Positions 8,221 to 16,474 of a DNA stretch of 58,678 nt are shown piece after piece. The first letter of the stretch is position 1, and each line of letters opens with the position of its first letter. This DNA is from JAULUH01 sp032111745. GTDB lineage: Bacteria > Chloroflexota > Anaerolineae > JAAEKA01. Location: the NCBI GenBank assembly GCA_032111745.1, contig JAULUH010000183.1:1-58678 (forward strand), written 5' to 3'. The notes beneath the pieces were generated by a model. It searched no databases and had not been told where the DNA came from. It saw only the letters and a program-made list of their open reading frames with translations. The translations under genes were made by a program, and so were the position numbers.

Positions 8221-10563
8221 ATGACGACGCAGATCGCCATGGTGCTGGTGATTGCCGCCGGTGCCGTCATGCTCTTTCTCAGTGAGCGAGTGCGCATCGA
8301 CGTGGTGGCGCTCATGGTCGTGGTGGCACTGGCCCTGACCGGCCTCGTCACGCCCGCTGAGGCGCTTTCTGGCTTCAGTAACCCGGCGGTGATTACGGTC
8401 TGGGCCATGTTCATCCTCAGTGGAGCGCTCTACAAGACCGGCGTAGCCAGCGCTATCGGCCATCAGGTGCTGAAGCTGGCCGGCACGGGCGAGCTACGCC
8501 TGGTGGCGGTCATCATGCTGGCTGCCGCACTGATGTCCGCCTTCATGAACAACGTGGGGGTAGCCGCGCTAATGCTTCCGGTGGTCATGGACATTGCCCG
8601 TCGCACCGGGCGCGCCCCGTCCCGGCTGTTGATGCCCCTGGCCGTCGGCTCGCTGTTGGGGGGTACCCTCACCCTCATCGGGACCCCGCCCAATATCCTG
8701 GCCAGCGAAGCCCTCGTCGAGTACGGACTCGTCCCCTTTGCTATGTTCGAATTCACCCCGGTCGGGACCGCCATGGTACTGGCAGGCGTGCTCTTTATGG
8801 TGCTCATCGGCCTCAGGCTGCTCCCCCAACGGCATGTGGCCCGGGAAGGATTGGCCGCAGCAGACCTCGCTGCCACCTACGGCCTGCAGACCAAGCTCTT
8901 CATCGTGCGGCTGCCCCGAGGCTCGGCGCTGGTTGGCCGGCCCTTGAGCGAGACCAGGCTGGGCGCAGGGTTGGGCCTGAACGTCATCGGCATTGTTCGC
9001 AACGGCCGCACGGCGCTGGCTCCAGGCCCCGGCGCACTGCTCCAAGAGGGCGATAGGCTCCTGGTAGATGGCCACCCGGAACGGCTGGCTGAGCTGCAGG
9101 CCGGCCACTACCTGGAGGTCGAGGGCCACACCGTTCCTGTGCAAGAGCTGGTTTCGGCCGACGTCTCCCTGGCGGAGCTGGCCCTTCCTCCCGGCAGTGA
9201 CCTGATCGGGCGAACCCTGCACCAGGTCGGCTTTCGTGGCCAGTTCGGGGTCAACGTGCTGGCGATCTGGCGGGACGGCACCCCCCGCCGCACCAACCTG
9301 CAGCACATCCCGCTGCAACAGGGCGACATCTTGTTGGTCCAGGGCATGGATGAGCAGTTCGATACCCTCCAACAGGACACCAACTTTCAGCTCTCCCGCG
9401 CGCAGCCGCAACACATCACCCAGCTACACGAGCGGCTGGTGGTGCTGGCAGTGCCTGATGGCTCGGCCCTGGCCGGCAAGGCCCTGCGCGAGAGCCGCCT
9501 GGCCGACGCCTTCGGGCTGAGCGTCATAGGCATCATGCGAGAGGCTGAGACCCACCTCATGCCGACGTCGTCCGAGGTCCTTCTCCCTGGCGACCGTCTG
9601 GTGGTGGCAGGAAGAGAGGAGGACCTGGCTACGCTGCAGGGGCTGCAGGGCCTGGAGATCGACGCCCACGAAGCTGTGGATCTCATGAAGCTGGAGTCGG
9701 AACAGGTTGGCCTGGCCGAGGTGGTGCTGTCCCCCCATACCACCCTGGCCGGCAAGACCCTGCGCGAAATCGGGTTTCGTGAGAAGTATGGCCTGACCGT
9801 GCTCACCATCTGGCACCAGGGGGCACGAATCGACGACAATCTCCGTGACCAGTCCCTCCAATTCGGCGATGCGCTGCTGGTCTACGGCCCCAGGGAGCGC
9901 CTGCGGTTGCTGGGCCAGGAGCCGGACTTCATCGTGCTCACCGAGTCGGCCCAGGAGGTTCTGCGGGTGGAGAAGGCGCCCGTGGCGGCGCTGATCATGG
10001 CAGGCGTCGTGTTAGCGGTAGTCCTGGGCTGGATGCCTGTCGCCGTGGCGGCCGTCCTGGGCGTCATCCTGATGGTCTTGTCGGCCTCGCTGACCATGGA
10101 GGAGGCCTATCGCTTCATCGACTGGAAGGCGGTCTTCGTCATCGCCGGCATGTTGCCCCTGGGCCTGGCACTGGAGCGGTCGGGCGCTGCGGAGCTCCTG
10201 GCTGGTGTCATGGTCGCGACCGTCGGGGGCTACGGCCCACTGGCGCTGGTAGCCGGTGTGTACATCTTGACTATCCTGGTGACTCAAGCCATGCCCAGCG
10301 CGGCAGTGGTCGTGCTGATGGCGCCAATAGCCTTGAATACCGCAGATAACTTGGGGCTCTCGCCATACGCCCTGATGATGACCGTGGCTCTGGCAGCAGC
10401 CGCCAGCTTCCTGAGTCCGGTGGCCCATCCGGCCAACGTGCTGATCATGGGCGCAGGAGGATATCGCTACCGGGACTATCTCAAGGTTGGGGTGCCGCTT
10501 ACTCTGGTGATGCTACTGGTGATTCTGCTGGTGCTGCCAATGGTTTGGCCGTTGCACCTATAA
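8221..10563 (+). CDS. SLC13-family anion permease with four RCK_C (TrkA_C) domains
   Basis: A 780-residue membrane transporter of the DASS/SLC13 (ArsB/NhaD superfamily) type, members of which move sulfate, dicarboxylates or similar anions. An N-terminal membrane bundle (about 1-200) contains the repeat-hairpin signature FMNNVGVAALMLPVV and TLIGTPPNI. The C-terminal bundle (about 590-780) has the partner VTQAMPSAAVVVLMAPIA and SFLSPVAHPANVLIMG. Between them are four RCK_C repeats, each with a G-x-x-L-x-x-x-x-x-x-x-x-G-L/V-x-V-I-x-I core ending in a GD-x-L-L/V-V-x-G strand. SLT-type relatives usually carry two. I chose ATG 8221 because of GGAGG ten bases upstream; an upstream extension in the same frame lacks family resemblance. 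Confidence 0.9.
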   Translation: MTTQIAMVLVIAAGAVMLFLSERVRIDVVALMVVVALALTGLVTPAEALSGFSNPAVITVWAMFILSGALYKTGVASAIGHQVLKLAGTGELRLVAVIMLAAALMSAFMNNVGVAALMLPVVMDIARRTGRAPSRLLMPLAVGSLLGGTLTLIGTPPNILASEALVEYGLVPFAMFEFTPVGTAMVLAGVLFMVLIGLRLLPQRHVAREGLAAADLAATYGLQTKLFIVRLPRGSALVGRPLSETRLGAGLGLNVIGIVRNGRTALAPGPGALLQEGDRLLVDGHPERLAELQAGHYLEVEGHTVPVQELVSADVSLAELALPPGSDLIGRTLHQVGFRGQFGVNVLAIWRDGTPRRTNLQHIPLQQGDILLVQGMDEQFDTLQQDTNFQLSRAQPQHITQLHERLVVLAVPDGSALAGKALRESRLADAFGLSVIGIMREAETHLMPTSSEVLLPGDRLVVAGREEDLATLQGLQGLEIDAHEAVDLMKLESEQVGLAEVVLSPHTTLAGKTLREIGFREKYGLTVLTIWHQGARIDDNLRDQSLQFGDALLVYGPRERLRLLGQEPDFIVLTESAQEVLRVEKAPVAALIMAGVVLAVVLGWMPVAVAAVLGVILMVLSASLTMEEAYRFIDWKAVFVIAGMLPLGLALERSGAAELLAGVMVATVGGYGPLALVAGVYILTILVTQAMPSAAVVVLMAPIALNTADNLGLSPYALMMTVALAAAASFLSPVAHPANVLIMGAGGYRYRDYLKVGVPLTLVMLLVILLVLPMVWPLHL

Positions 10564-10603
10564 CAACGGCCAACAAAGACCTCACGGCCTGCGGCGACAA
10601 CCC

Positions 10604-11008
10604 CTACGGCGCGCGCACAGTCACGAGTGCCACACCCCGCTCCAGTTGCTGCCGATCCAGCGTAACGAGGGTGTCGCCCAACTGGTCTGCCAGGGCGACG
10701 TAAACTGCATCGCAGCCGCGGATCCGATGCTCAGCAGCTATGTCTGCAGCTTGCTCTGCTATCGTCAGCGTTACCGGGATCAGTTCGATCACTTCCGAGC
10801 GTACAAGCTGCTGCACAACTCGGCGAGCCAGGGTCGGGTCTCCCATTCCTCGACTGAGAGCAGCAGCGACTTCAGCCAGCAAGATGACCGGGGCGACAAC
10901 TGAGTCGTCTGCGGCCCTGGCTTGCTCGAGCCATGCCCAACACCTGGAGTGCTCCCTCTCATGAGCGTTGACCAGGGCAATGTAAACGCTAGCATCAATG
11001 ACGGCCAT
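10604..11008 (-). CDS. PIN-domain toxin, VapC-like
   Basis: A 134-residue PIN-domain ribonuclease. The four acidic positions expected for metal binding are visible: D5 (MAVIDASVYIAL), E46 (LLAEVAAAL), D100 (GCDAVYVALA) and D118 (LVTLDRQQL). VapC-type toxins cut tRNA or rRNA when freed from their antitoxin. It starts three bases after the antitoxin stop, the usual order of a VapBC-type operon. The specific RNA target is unknown. Confidence 0.88.
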   Translation of the reverse strand: MAVIDASVYIALVNAHEREHSRCWAWLEQARAADDSVVAPVILLAEVAAALSRGMGDPTLARRVVQQLVRSEVIELIPVTLTIAEQAADIAAEHRIRGCDAVYVALADQLGDTLVTLDRQQLERGVALVTVRAP

Positions 11009-11011
11009 GAG

Positions 11012-11281
11012 CTACCTGCGCTGCTCAGCGATGAGTTCCACACCACTCTTTTCCGATGTCCAGGCCGAAGCCACCTCTTGGGCCAGCGCTCTGATTTCTG
11101 CCAGGGCTGCGTCGATCTCTGCTTGACGTAGCCGCTGTGCCTCCGCTTCGGTCAATGGCCGCAGCACAGCCACAGGTTCACCGCGCAGAGTCACTACATA
11201 CTCGCTTAGGTCTTCATGCACAGCGCGTATGATGCGAGAGGTTTGGTTCTTCAATTCACGTACGCCAATCGTGGTAGGCAT
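11012..11281 (-). CDS. Phd/YefM-type antitoxin
   Basis: An 89-residue antitoxin. The N-terminus MPTTIGVRELKNQTSRIIRAVHEDLSEYVVTLRGEPVAVLRPL is a Phd/YefM DNA-binding fold (I-G-x-R-E-L-K-x-x... T-x-R-G-x-P-V-A-V-L). The charged helical C-terminus would wrap the PIN toxin. I start it at 11281 because the ATG is preceded by AAGGGAAGGGG; a longer in-frame start at 11329 falls inside the operator. It probably represses its own promoter through the palindromes at 11301-11327. Confidence 0.88.
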   Translation of the reverse strand: MPTTIGVRELKNQTSRIIRAVHEDLSEYVVTLRGEPVAVLRPLTEAEAQRLRQAEIDAALAEIRALAQEVASAWTSEKSGVELIAEQRR

Positions 11282-11300
11282 CGCCCCTTCCCTTCTGGAA

Positions 11301-11348
11301 GTAGCCACAAAGTGGCTACATTGTAGCATCCAGGAGGAACGAAGTCAA
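11301..11348 (-). promoter_or_regulatory. Toxin-antitoxin promoter with overlapping palindromic operators
   Basis: On the minus strand, TTGACT (11343-11348), 17 bases, TACAAT (11320-11325). Two perfect palindromes overlap here and share an arm. GTAGCCACAAAGTGGCTAC (11301-11319) lies at and just after the transcription start. GCTACATTGTAGC (11315-11327) covers the -10 box. The GTAGC core therefore occurs three times in alternating orientation. This fits a cooperative Phd-type autorepression site. Confidence 0.8.
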
Positions 11349-11355
11349 GCCCAAC

Positions 11356-12078
11356 TTATTCCTTGTTGTAGATCACGGGCATCTGCCCCTTCCACCGGTT
11401 CCAGGTGTCCTCGTCAGTGATCAGCTCCGCCATGAAGTGGGCGACGTTGATGCGGCTGGTCTTGCCCGGATCAAAGACCGCGCTGCGGGTAGGCGAGGTG
11501 TGTACCTCGTAGGCGCTGACCTGGGCCTCGTCGATCAGGCTATCCGGGCGTACCACGGCCCACTCGATGGCCTCGTCGCGCTGGCCTATCTCAGTGCGCA
11601 GGGTGTCCGCTGCCCGCTCGTTGTCCGCCTGCGGGGGCAACAACAAGCGCAGGGTCCCGACGACCAGCCGCTGGGCCGAGGAAACCGGCTCGTCCAGATC
11701 GCGATTACGGTTGCCCGCCGTGTTCATCAGCACGAACTTGGTGGCTCTCTCCGGCTTGTTGGCCTTGATCGCCTTGCACAGGCGGCTCGTGGCGTCGGTC
11801 ACCAGCCGCCGCGGTTGGCCATAGATGCCCTTCAGGGTGAGGTTGTGCCCCAGGCAAGAGGCTACTGCACTGCACCCGCTGACGTATTGAGACATCTCGC
11901 CGTCGCTGAGCTCCCGAAGGCTGGCATGGATCACGGTCACGTGAGCGTCATCGCTCAGGGCTGCGGACAGCCTGTCGGGCGAGCGCACGATCACCCTGAC
12001 CTCCTGCCCGCGCTGGCGCAGCTGCTCTACCAGCAGGCGTCCGGTGGCGCCGGTTGCTCCCACCACAAGTATCGTCAT
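11356..12078 (-). CDS. NAD(P)-binding atypical SDR oxidoreductase (NmrA-like)
   Basis: A 240-residue Rossmann-fold protein. It begins MTILVVGATGATGRLLVEQLRQRGQEVRVIVRSP, whose G-x-x-G-x-x-G motif and following basic residues favour NADP(H). Later elements are VIHASL, FVLMNTAGNRNRD and WAVVRPDSLID, as in NAD(P)H-binding SDR_a5-type proteins. No catalytic Y-x-x-x-K is obvious, so it may be a redox sensor or an atypical reductase. I chose ATG 12078 for GGAAGAG upstream and the immediate Rossmann strand; a longer frame to 12141 lacks support. The substrate is unknown. Confidence 0.8.
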   Translation of the reverse strand: MTILVVGATGATGRLLVEQLRQRGQEVRVIVRSPDRLSAALSDDAHVTVIHASLRELSDGEMSQYVSGCSAVASCLGHNLTLKGIYGQPRRLVTDATSRLCKAIKANKPERATKFVLMNTAGNRNRDLDEPVSSAQRLVVGTLRLLLPPQADNERAADTLRTEIGQRDEAIEWAVVRPDSLIDEAQVSAYEVHTSPTRSAVFDPGKTSRINVAHFMAELITDEDTWNRWKGQMPVIYNKE

Positions 12079-12213
12079 TGTCTTACTCTTCCATGAAAGG
12101 CTGCCCCTTCGCATCCACGTCGAGGCCAGCAATCCAGTCATGCGCCTCTCCAGGCGCCTCGGCTTCCGCTAGGTCGCCGCCGCCTGCGGATACTGGTACC
12201 GGCTTGCGATATC

Positions 12214-13230
12214 CTACTTCTGCGTGGACGTCTCGCTCTGCGTTGGAATCGAACGCAGGGTGACAAGCACCGGGCGATCGAGGGTGGTTGCCAGGTCATC
12301 CGCCAGCTCTTTCAGCGGCCGCAGCTCGCCTGTGCCTTCCACGGTGACGCTGACCAGGCGATTGTTCACGTTAGCCGAAACCACCCGTTGGGCAGTGCCT
12401 TCCAGCCATCGCTCGGTGACGCTGGCGGCTTCTTTGCTGTCAACGGCGGCGACTACCGCCTGATAGGAGCTGAGCGTCAGGGGGATTGCCACTAGCAGGG
12501 TCGCCATGATGATGAGTGCATAGGCTTGCCGGCGCATCTGCGCCTGGTCTTCGGACGTAGCGACTTGGCTCAGGCCGCTCAGCATGAAAACCAACCCACC
12601 GGCCAACAGGATGGCGAAAAAGTTTGTCAGAAAGAGCAGCATGGCGCCGCCAGCCGGTTCCCACGCCCCCTGTGACAACGAGATGCCGACCACGCACAGC
12701 GGCGGCACCAGGGAGATGGCAATGGCTACGCCGCCCATCGAGTCGGCGATTTCCTCGCGGCCCATGATGAAGGCGCCGGCTGCACCCGCGCCCAGCGCAG
12801 TGAGCAGCGCATACAGGCCAGGGGAGATGCGCGAGGCGATCTCGCCGTTCTCGGTGAAGGAGATTGCCACGTCGGGGACGGCCCACGTGAGCGCCAGGGC
12901 GAGCAGGATCACGGACGCAACGCCAGCCGCAACCAATGCCAGCGAGCGCAGCGCGCGACGGCTGTTTCCCATGACTACGGCGGCTGCGGTAGCCATGATC
13001 GGGCCCATCAGCGGCGCAACGATCATCGCGCCGATCACGGTCGCAGTCGAGTTGGAGAGCACGGCGTAGGTGGCGATCACCGTCGCCAGCAGCAGCAAGA
13101 CGAAGAAGTTCGTCAGCAGGCGGGCGGTTCTCGGGCCTTCGATGAACATCTTGGCCTCAAATGCCTGCAAATAGTCCGGATCGAAGCGAACTCGACGCGC
13201 GAGCGTTTGACTACCAGGAGTGGATTGCAT
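12214..13230 (-). CDS. DUF389 / TIGR00341-type membrane protein
   Basis: About 338 residues. A short cytoplasmic start (RRVRFDPDYLQAFEAKMFIEGPRTARLL) is followed by six to seven hydrophobic segments. The family signature NSTATVIGAMIVAPLMGPIMA is present, as is GGVAIAISLVPPLCVVGI. The last 90 residues form a soluble tail resembling a BON/ACT-like alpha-beta domain (VVSANVNNRLVSVTVEGTGELRPLKELADDLATTLDRPVLVTLRSIP). The family has no settled function. Start 13230 has AGAGGTG upstream; a GTG 48 bases earlier is possible. Confidence 0.85.
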   Translation of the reverse strand: MQSTPGSQTLARRVRFDPDYLQAFEAKMFIEGPRTARLLTNFFVLLLLATVIATYAVLSNSTATVIGAMIVAPLMGPIMATAAAVVMGNSRRALRSLALVAAGVASVILLALALTWAVPDVAISFTENGEIASRISPGLYALLTALGAGAAGAFIMGREEIADSMGGVAIAISLVPPLCVVGISLSQGAWEPAGGAMLLFLTNFFAILLAGGLVFMLSGLSQVATSEDQAQMRRQAYALIIMATLLVAIPLTLSSYQAVVAAVDSKEAASVTERWLEGTAQRVVSANVNNRLVSVTVEGTGELRPLKELADDLATTLDRPVLVTLRSIPTQSETSTQK

Positions 13231-13401
13231 TGCACCTCTATTTGACCAGAAGAACGCCCTCGTTCTGAGGAGGGCCACACCCTGAAAGACCTATCGGTAT
13301 TCGTGCTACCATGACTCTGCGGCTAGGACCACCGCAAACCGGGTCGAAGGCCGGTACGTCAGCGGCTGTCAAATCTGGCGATTATCAGGGCGCGATGGAT
13401 C

Positions 13402-14370
13402 CTACATGGGCACCTCCCAGGCACTGGCTGTGTCGAGTTCCTCCATGTCTTCGGAGCTCAAGGTCACCGCAGGCGCCTGAAGCAACTCCAGAAGCTGGTC
13501 CACGCTGTTGGCTCCGATGATCGGGGATGTAATCCCTGGCTGCTGAAGTAGCCAGGCCAATGAAACCTGGGCGACAGATGCGCTGTGGCGCCGCCCGACG
13601 CTATCGAGGCTGTCCAGGATTCCAAAGCCGCGGTCGTTAAGGTAACGCCGCTGCACACTGGCCGCGCGCTGGCTGTCGGGCACGTGATCACGGCGATACT
13701 TGCCCGTCAAGAAGCCAGCGGCCAGTGGGCTGTAGGGGATGACGCCGATGCCTTCTTCCTGGCTCAGCGGCCTGAGCTCGCGCTCGAATTCAGCCCGGTG
13801 GACCAGGTTGTAGTGGGGCTGCAATGAGTCGTACCGCGCCAGGCCCAGCTTGTCACTGGCCCACAAGGCCCTGGCCAGCCGCCAGGCCGGATAGTTGGAA
13901 CAGCCCAGGTAGCGCACCTTGCCCTGGCGCACCAGGTCGTCCAGGGCGCGCATGGTCTCCTCGATGGGTGTCGCCTCGTCGAAGTAGTGGGTCTGGTAGA
14001 GGTCGATGACGTCGGTCTGCAGCCGGCGCAACGAGTCCTCCACCGCGGCCATGATGTGGGCCCGGCTGAGCCCCTCGCCGTTGGGGCCATCCCACATGCG
14101 CCCGCGCACCTTGGTGGCGAGCACGATATGGCGGCGGTTCCGGCGGGCCTTCATCCAGCGGCCAATGATCTCCTCAGACACGCCGCCCGGGTTGCCCTCG
14201 GCCCAGCGAGAGTAGACATCGGCGGTGTCGATGAAGTTGCCGCCGGCCTCGACGAAGGCATCCATGACCTGGACGGCCTGCTCCTCAGTGGCCGTCCACC
14301 CCCATTGCATGGTGCCGAGGCACAGCTCGCTGACCTTGAGGCCGGTACGGCCGAGATTGCGGTAGTTCAT
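13402..14370 (-). CDS. Aldo/keto reductase
   Basis: A 322-residue NADPH-dependent oxidoreductase with the AKR barrel. The catalytic tetrad is visible: D48 and Y53 (FIDTADVYS), K87 (LATKVRG) and H128 (YQTHYFD). The cofactor-side motifs GVIPYSPLAAGFLTGKYRR and ITSPIIGANSVDQL match the YhdN/GSP69-like AKR11/12 branch, usually annotated as a general carbonyl or sugar aldehyde reductase. The ATG follows AGGAGG by a few bases. It has its own promoter, with a palindrome in the spacer (14401-14429). The substrate is unknown. Confidence 0.92.
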   Translation of the reverse strand: MNYRNLGRTGLKVSELCLGTMQWGWTATEEQAVQVMDAFVEAGGNFIDTADVYSRWAEGNPGGVSEEIIGRWMKARRNRRHIVLATKVRGRMWDGPNGEGLSRAHIMAAVEDSLRRLQTDVIDLYQTHYFDEATPIEETMRALDDLVRQGKVRYLGCSNYPAWRLARALWASDKLGLARYDSLQPHYNLVHRAEFERELRPLSQEEGIGVIPYSPLAAGFLTGKYRRDHVPDSQRAASVQRRYLNDRGFGILDSLDSVGRRHSASVAQVSLAWLLQQPGITSPIIGANSVDQLLELLQAPAVTLSSEDMEELDTASAWEVPM

Positions 14371-14400
14371 GGTGATCCTCCTGAGAATGTCTGGTTAGCG

Positions 14401-14429
14401 AGTATAGCACCGGTTCCGGTCAGGGACAA
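14401..14429 (-). promoter_or_regulatory. Aldo/keto reductase promoter with a palindrome in the spacer
   Basis: On the minus strand, TTGTCC (14424-14429), 17 bases, TATACT (14401-14406), with TGC extending the -10. The perfect palindrome ACCGGTTCCGGT (14409-14420) occupies the spacer, the usual position of a repressor or MerR-type site. Confidence 0.6.
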
Positions 14430-14474
14430 GGGTCCGATCTCCCGAACCATGAGCCAGGAATCGATCCACGGCCC

Positions 14475-14503
14475 TTGGTCAGGCAGAGGATCGTGTATAC
14501 AAT
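14475..14503 (+). promoter_or_regulatory. Candidate promoter of the PARG-like gene
   Basis: TTGGTC (14475-14480), 17 bases, TACAAT (14498-14503). Transcription would start about nine bases before the GTG, leaving just enough room for the AGGAAAGG ribosome site. Confidence 0.5.
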
Positions 14504-14518
14504 GGTGCAGGAAAGGCG

Positions 14519-15511
14519 GTGCTGCTGGTGAACTGTATCATTCGCCGCGAGTTTGCAGCCCAGGCGCTGGTCCGGACGTATCCCCCCCAGCCGTACCATC
14601 GCAACAAACGAATCGTCTACGAGATGACCTGCCCCCCGGGCGCCATCCACTCTGGCACGTTGGCGTTCTCGCGCTGGAGACCACTGCCCCTGCCCGAGAC
14701 ACTGGTCAGAGATCCTGGCAAGCCCGTGTTTGAGCTGCGAGAGGGCTTCTTCACCTACGACCCGCCCCAAAATGGATGGATCGACTGGCACCTCAACTTC
14801 GCGCACTACGACCTGTTCTCTTTCTACGACGGGCCCCTGTTTGCCCAGGATGAGATGCAGGTGGCAGAGCATCCTGGCCTGGCGTCGCTGCGGCACGGCC
14901 TCATCGCGGCGGGCGTGGCGCCCCTCGCGGTGGAGAATGGCCTGCCGACACCGGCCCTCGTCATGGACGTGGAGCGACGCTGCTCGATCGCCACCGAGCC
15001 TAACGCGGCCGAAGGCAGGCCCGATGGCCTTTATGGCCACCACTTCGCGCCCGCCAGCGCGGCCGCCATTCGCCGGGCGACCAGGCTGCTGGAGCCGCCG
15101 ACCCGCAGCAATATCATCGCCATGGAGGCGCCGGCCTACGGCAGCGGGCCTTATACGCGCGACCAGATCGAGTTCATCTGGTCCACGGCATACACCGGCT
15201 TCGCGGCAACGGTGCAGGAGTCGCGTCGGATGGGCAGCCACGAGATGCAGGTGGCGATCCATACGGGATACTGGGGCTGCGGCGCCTATGGTGGCAATCG
15301 CGTACTCATGCCGCTGCTACAGCTGATCGCCGCAGGCTCGCTGGACCTGGACCTGTTGGTATTCTATGCCGGCTCGGATAGCACGGGATACCGCGAGGCG
15401 AAGCAGCTGTTGGAGACACTGCTACCCGCTGATGAAGCAGTAGCGACCGCGGAGCTGCTGGCGAAGATCCTTCAAAGGGAGTTCTACTGGGGCACCGGCT
15501 ACGGCACCTGA
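14519..15511 (+). CDS. PARG/macro-like protein, putative ADP-ribose-linked hydrolase
   Basis: A 330-residue protein whose second half has PARG-like macrodomain elements. WHLNFAHYDLFSFYDGPLFAQDEMQVAEHPGL (90-121) corresponds in form to the PARG segment with the Q-E-E catalytic motif. Here it reads Q110-D111-E112, so the second, catalytic Glu is kept. GYWGCGAYGGNRVLMPLLQLIAA (250-272) matches the PARG C-terminal segment (W-G-C-G-x-F/Y-G-G). PARGs remove poly- or mono-ADP-ribose from proteins. I did not see a G-G-G loop before the Q-D-E, so catalytic activity is uncertain. The GTG start follows AGGAAAGG; a downstream ATG (residue 36) is the alternative. Confidence in the gene is high, in the function moderate. 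Confidence 0.6.
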   Translation: MLLVNCIIRREFAAQALVRTYPPQPYHRNKRIVYEMTCPPGAIHSGTLAFSRWRPLPLPETLVRDPGKPVFELREGFFTYDPPQNGWIDWHLNFAHYDLFSFYDGPLFAQDEMQVAEHPGLASLRHGLIAAGVAPLAVENGLPTPALVMDVERRCSIATEPNAAEGRPDGLYGHHFAPASAAAIRRATRLLEPPTRSNIIAMEAPAYGSGPYTRDQIEFIWSTAYTGFAATVQESRRMGSHEMQVAIHTGYWGCGAYGGNRVLMPLLQLIAAGSLDLDLLVFYAGSDSTGYREAKQLLETLLPADEAVATAELLAKILQREFYWGTGYGT

Positions 15512-15764
15512 TCTGCCGAGAGGCCAGAATGGCCTGGCCGCCGTAGGCAGCTTCAGCTGGCCCGGCGCCGCGCGCTTGGGAGATTGCCGCGCGGTCGTCG
15601 CCTGCTTGTCCTGGCACTGGGGGACCCAGGTCCTTGCGCTGGCAGCGCGGGAAGCCTGGCCGGGCGCACGACAGGGCTACGATAGGGGTACTCGATCAGG
15701 CCCAACAGGCGACAGCTGGCCGGCAACGTTCTGGCCAGATCTTGACCGATTGGGGGCTAGCACA
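15512..15764. other. Intergenic stretch with no recognisable gene
   Basis: The first part of the 378-base gap before the TetR gene. I see no supported coding frame, RNA or repeat. The promoter and operator that follow are listed separately. Confidence 0.5.
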
Positions 15765-15821
15765 CTGACCCCATGCCCTGTCTCTGATAGGATAACGTCC
15801 GTGACTGAACGAACGTTCAGT
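15765..15821 (+). promoter_or_regulatory. TetR-ABC operon promoter with 18-bp operator
   Basis: CTGACC (15765-15770), 17 bases, TAGGAT (15788-15793) form a moderate promoter. Just after the predicted start lies ACTGAACGAACGTTCAGT (15804-15821), a perfect 8-bp inverted repeat around AA. Its TGAACG-n2-CGTTCA core is typical of TetR-family operators. It is 68 bases upstream of the tetR ATG, so autorepression of the whole operon is likely. Confidence 0.7.
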
Positions 15822-15889
15822 ACCCCTTTGCGGCGTAAAGGTCGAGCTGGCCGTGCAACCATGGCCGGCGAGATGCCAAGGAGACTTCG

Positions 15890-16474
15890 ATGACTAGCAT
15901 CCAAAGCTCAGGACGGCAGGCTATCCTGGCCCAGGCAAGACAACTGTTTTTCGCCCGTGGCTACCACGGCGTCTCTGTGCGCGACATCGTCCAGGCTTGC
16001 GGACTCTCGAACGCGGCGCTCTACCACCACTTTGGCAGCAAGGACCTCCTGTTCGTCGAGGTCTTCGAAGGGCACATCGCCCAGATCATGCAGCAGCTGC
16101 GGGCCGCGGCCACGGTTGAGGGCTCCTGCCGGGAACGCCTGTCCAGCATGGCGGAGGCCTATGCCCGGATCATGCTGGAGTCGCAGAGCGAGCTCCAGGC
16201 TCTGCACCGGGATCTGACGGCGTGCGACACTGACGAGAGACAACGCCTGTTGTTCGATGCCCAGTGGCAGATCCCATCCCTGTTTGCCACAGTGATCGAG
16301 GATGGGATGGCGGCCGGCGAGATCCAGGCAGTGGATGCCCATCGCGTCAGTATGCTGTTGATGGGCATGGTTCTCTCACTGATCCTACAGCGCAGATTCG
16401 AAGCTGCGGACAGTACGCTGGCGGACGACATCGAGCTGGTCATGCATACGCTATTTAAAGGCATAGGTACCTGA
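15890..16474 (+). CDS. TetR/AcrR family transcriptional repressor
   Basis: A 194-residue regulator. The N-terminal HTH is canonical: RQAILAQARQLFFARGYHGVSVRDIVQACGLSNAALYHHFGSKDLLFVEVFEGHI. The remaining 130 residues are the helical ligand-binding and dimer domain. Its stop overlaps the ATG of the ABC ATPase by one base (TGATG), which places it as the local regulator of the ABC exporter. AAGGAG precedes the ATG. The ligand is unknown and may be a substrate of the transporter. Confidence 0.92.
   Translation: MTSIQSSGRQAILAQARQLFFARGYHGVSVRDIVQACGLSNAALYHHFGSKDLLFVEVFEGHIAQIMQQLRAAATVEGSCRERLSSMAEAYARIMLESQSELQALHRDLTACDTDERQRLLFDAQWQIPSLFATVIEDGMAAGEIQAVDAHRVSMLLMGMVLSLILQRRFEAADSTLADDIELVMHTLFKGIGT

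Noticed and set aside
13256..13275. 6-bp hairpin GCCCTC/GAGGGC upstream of the DUF389 gene
   Set aside because: Short, with an 8-base loop and no T-run; too weak to call a terminator or riboswitch.
15576..15893. Plus-strand 105-codon frame before tetR
   Set aside because: It runs through the promoter and operator and into tetR, has no ribosome site or recognisable domain, and has biased composition.
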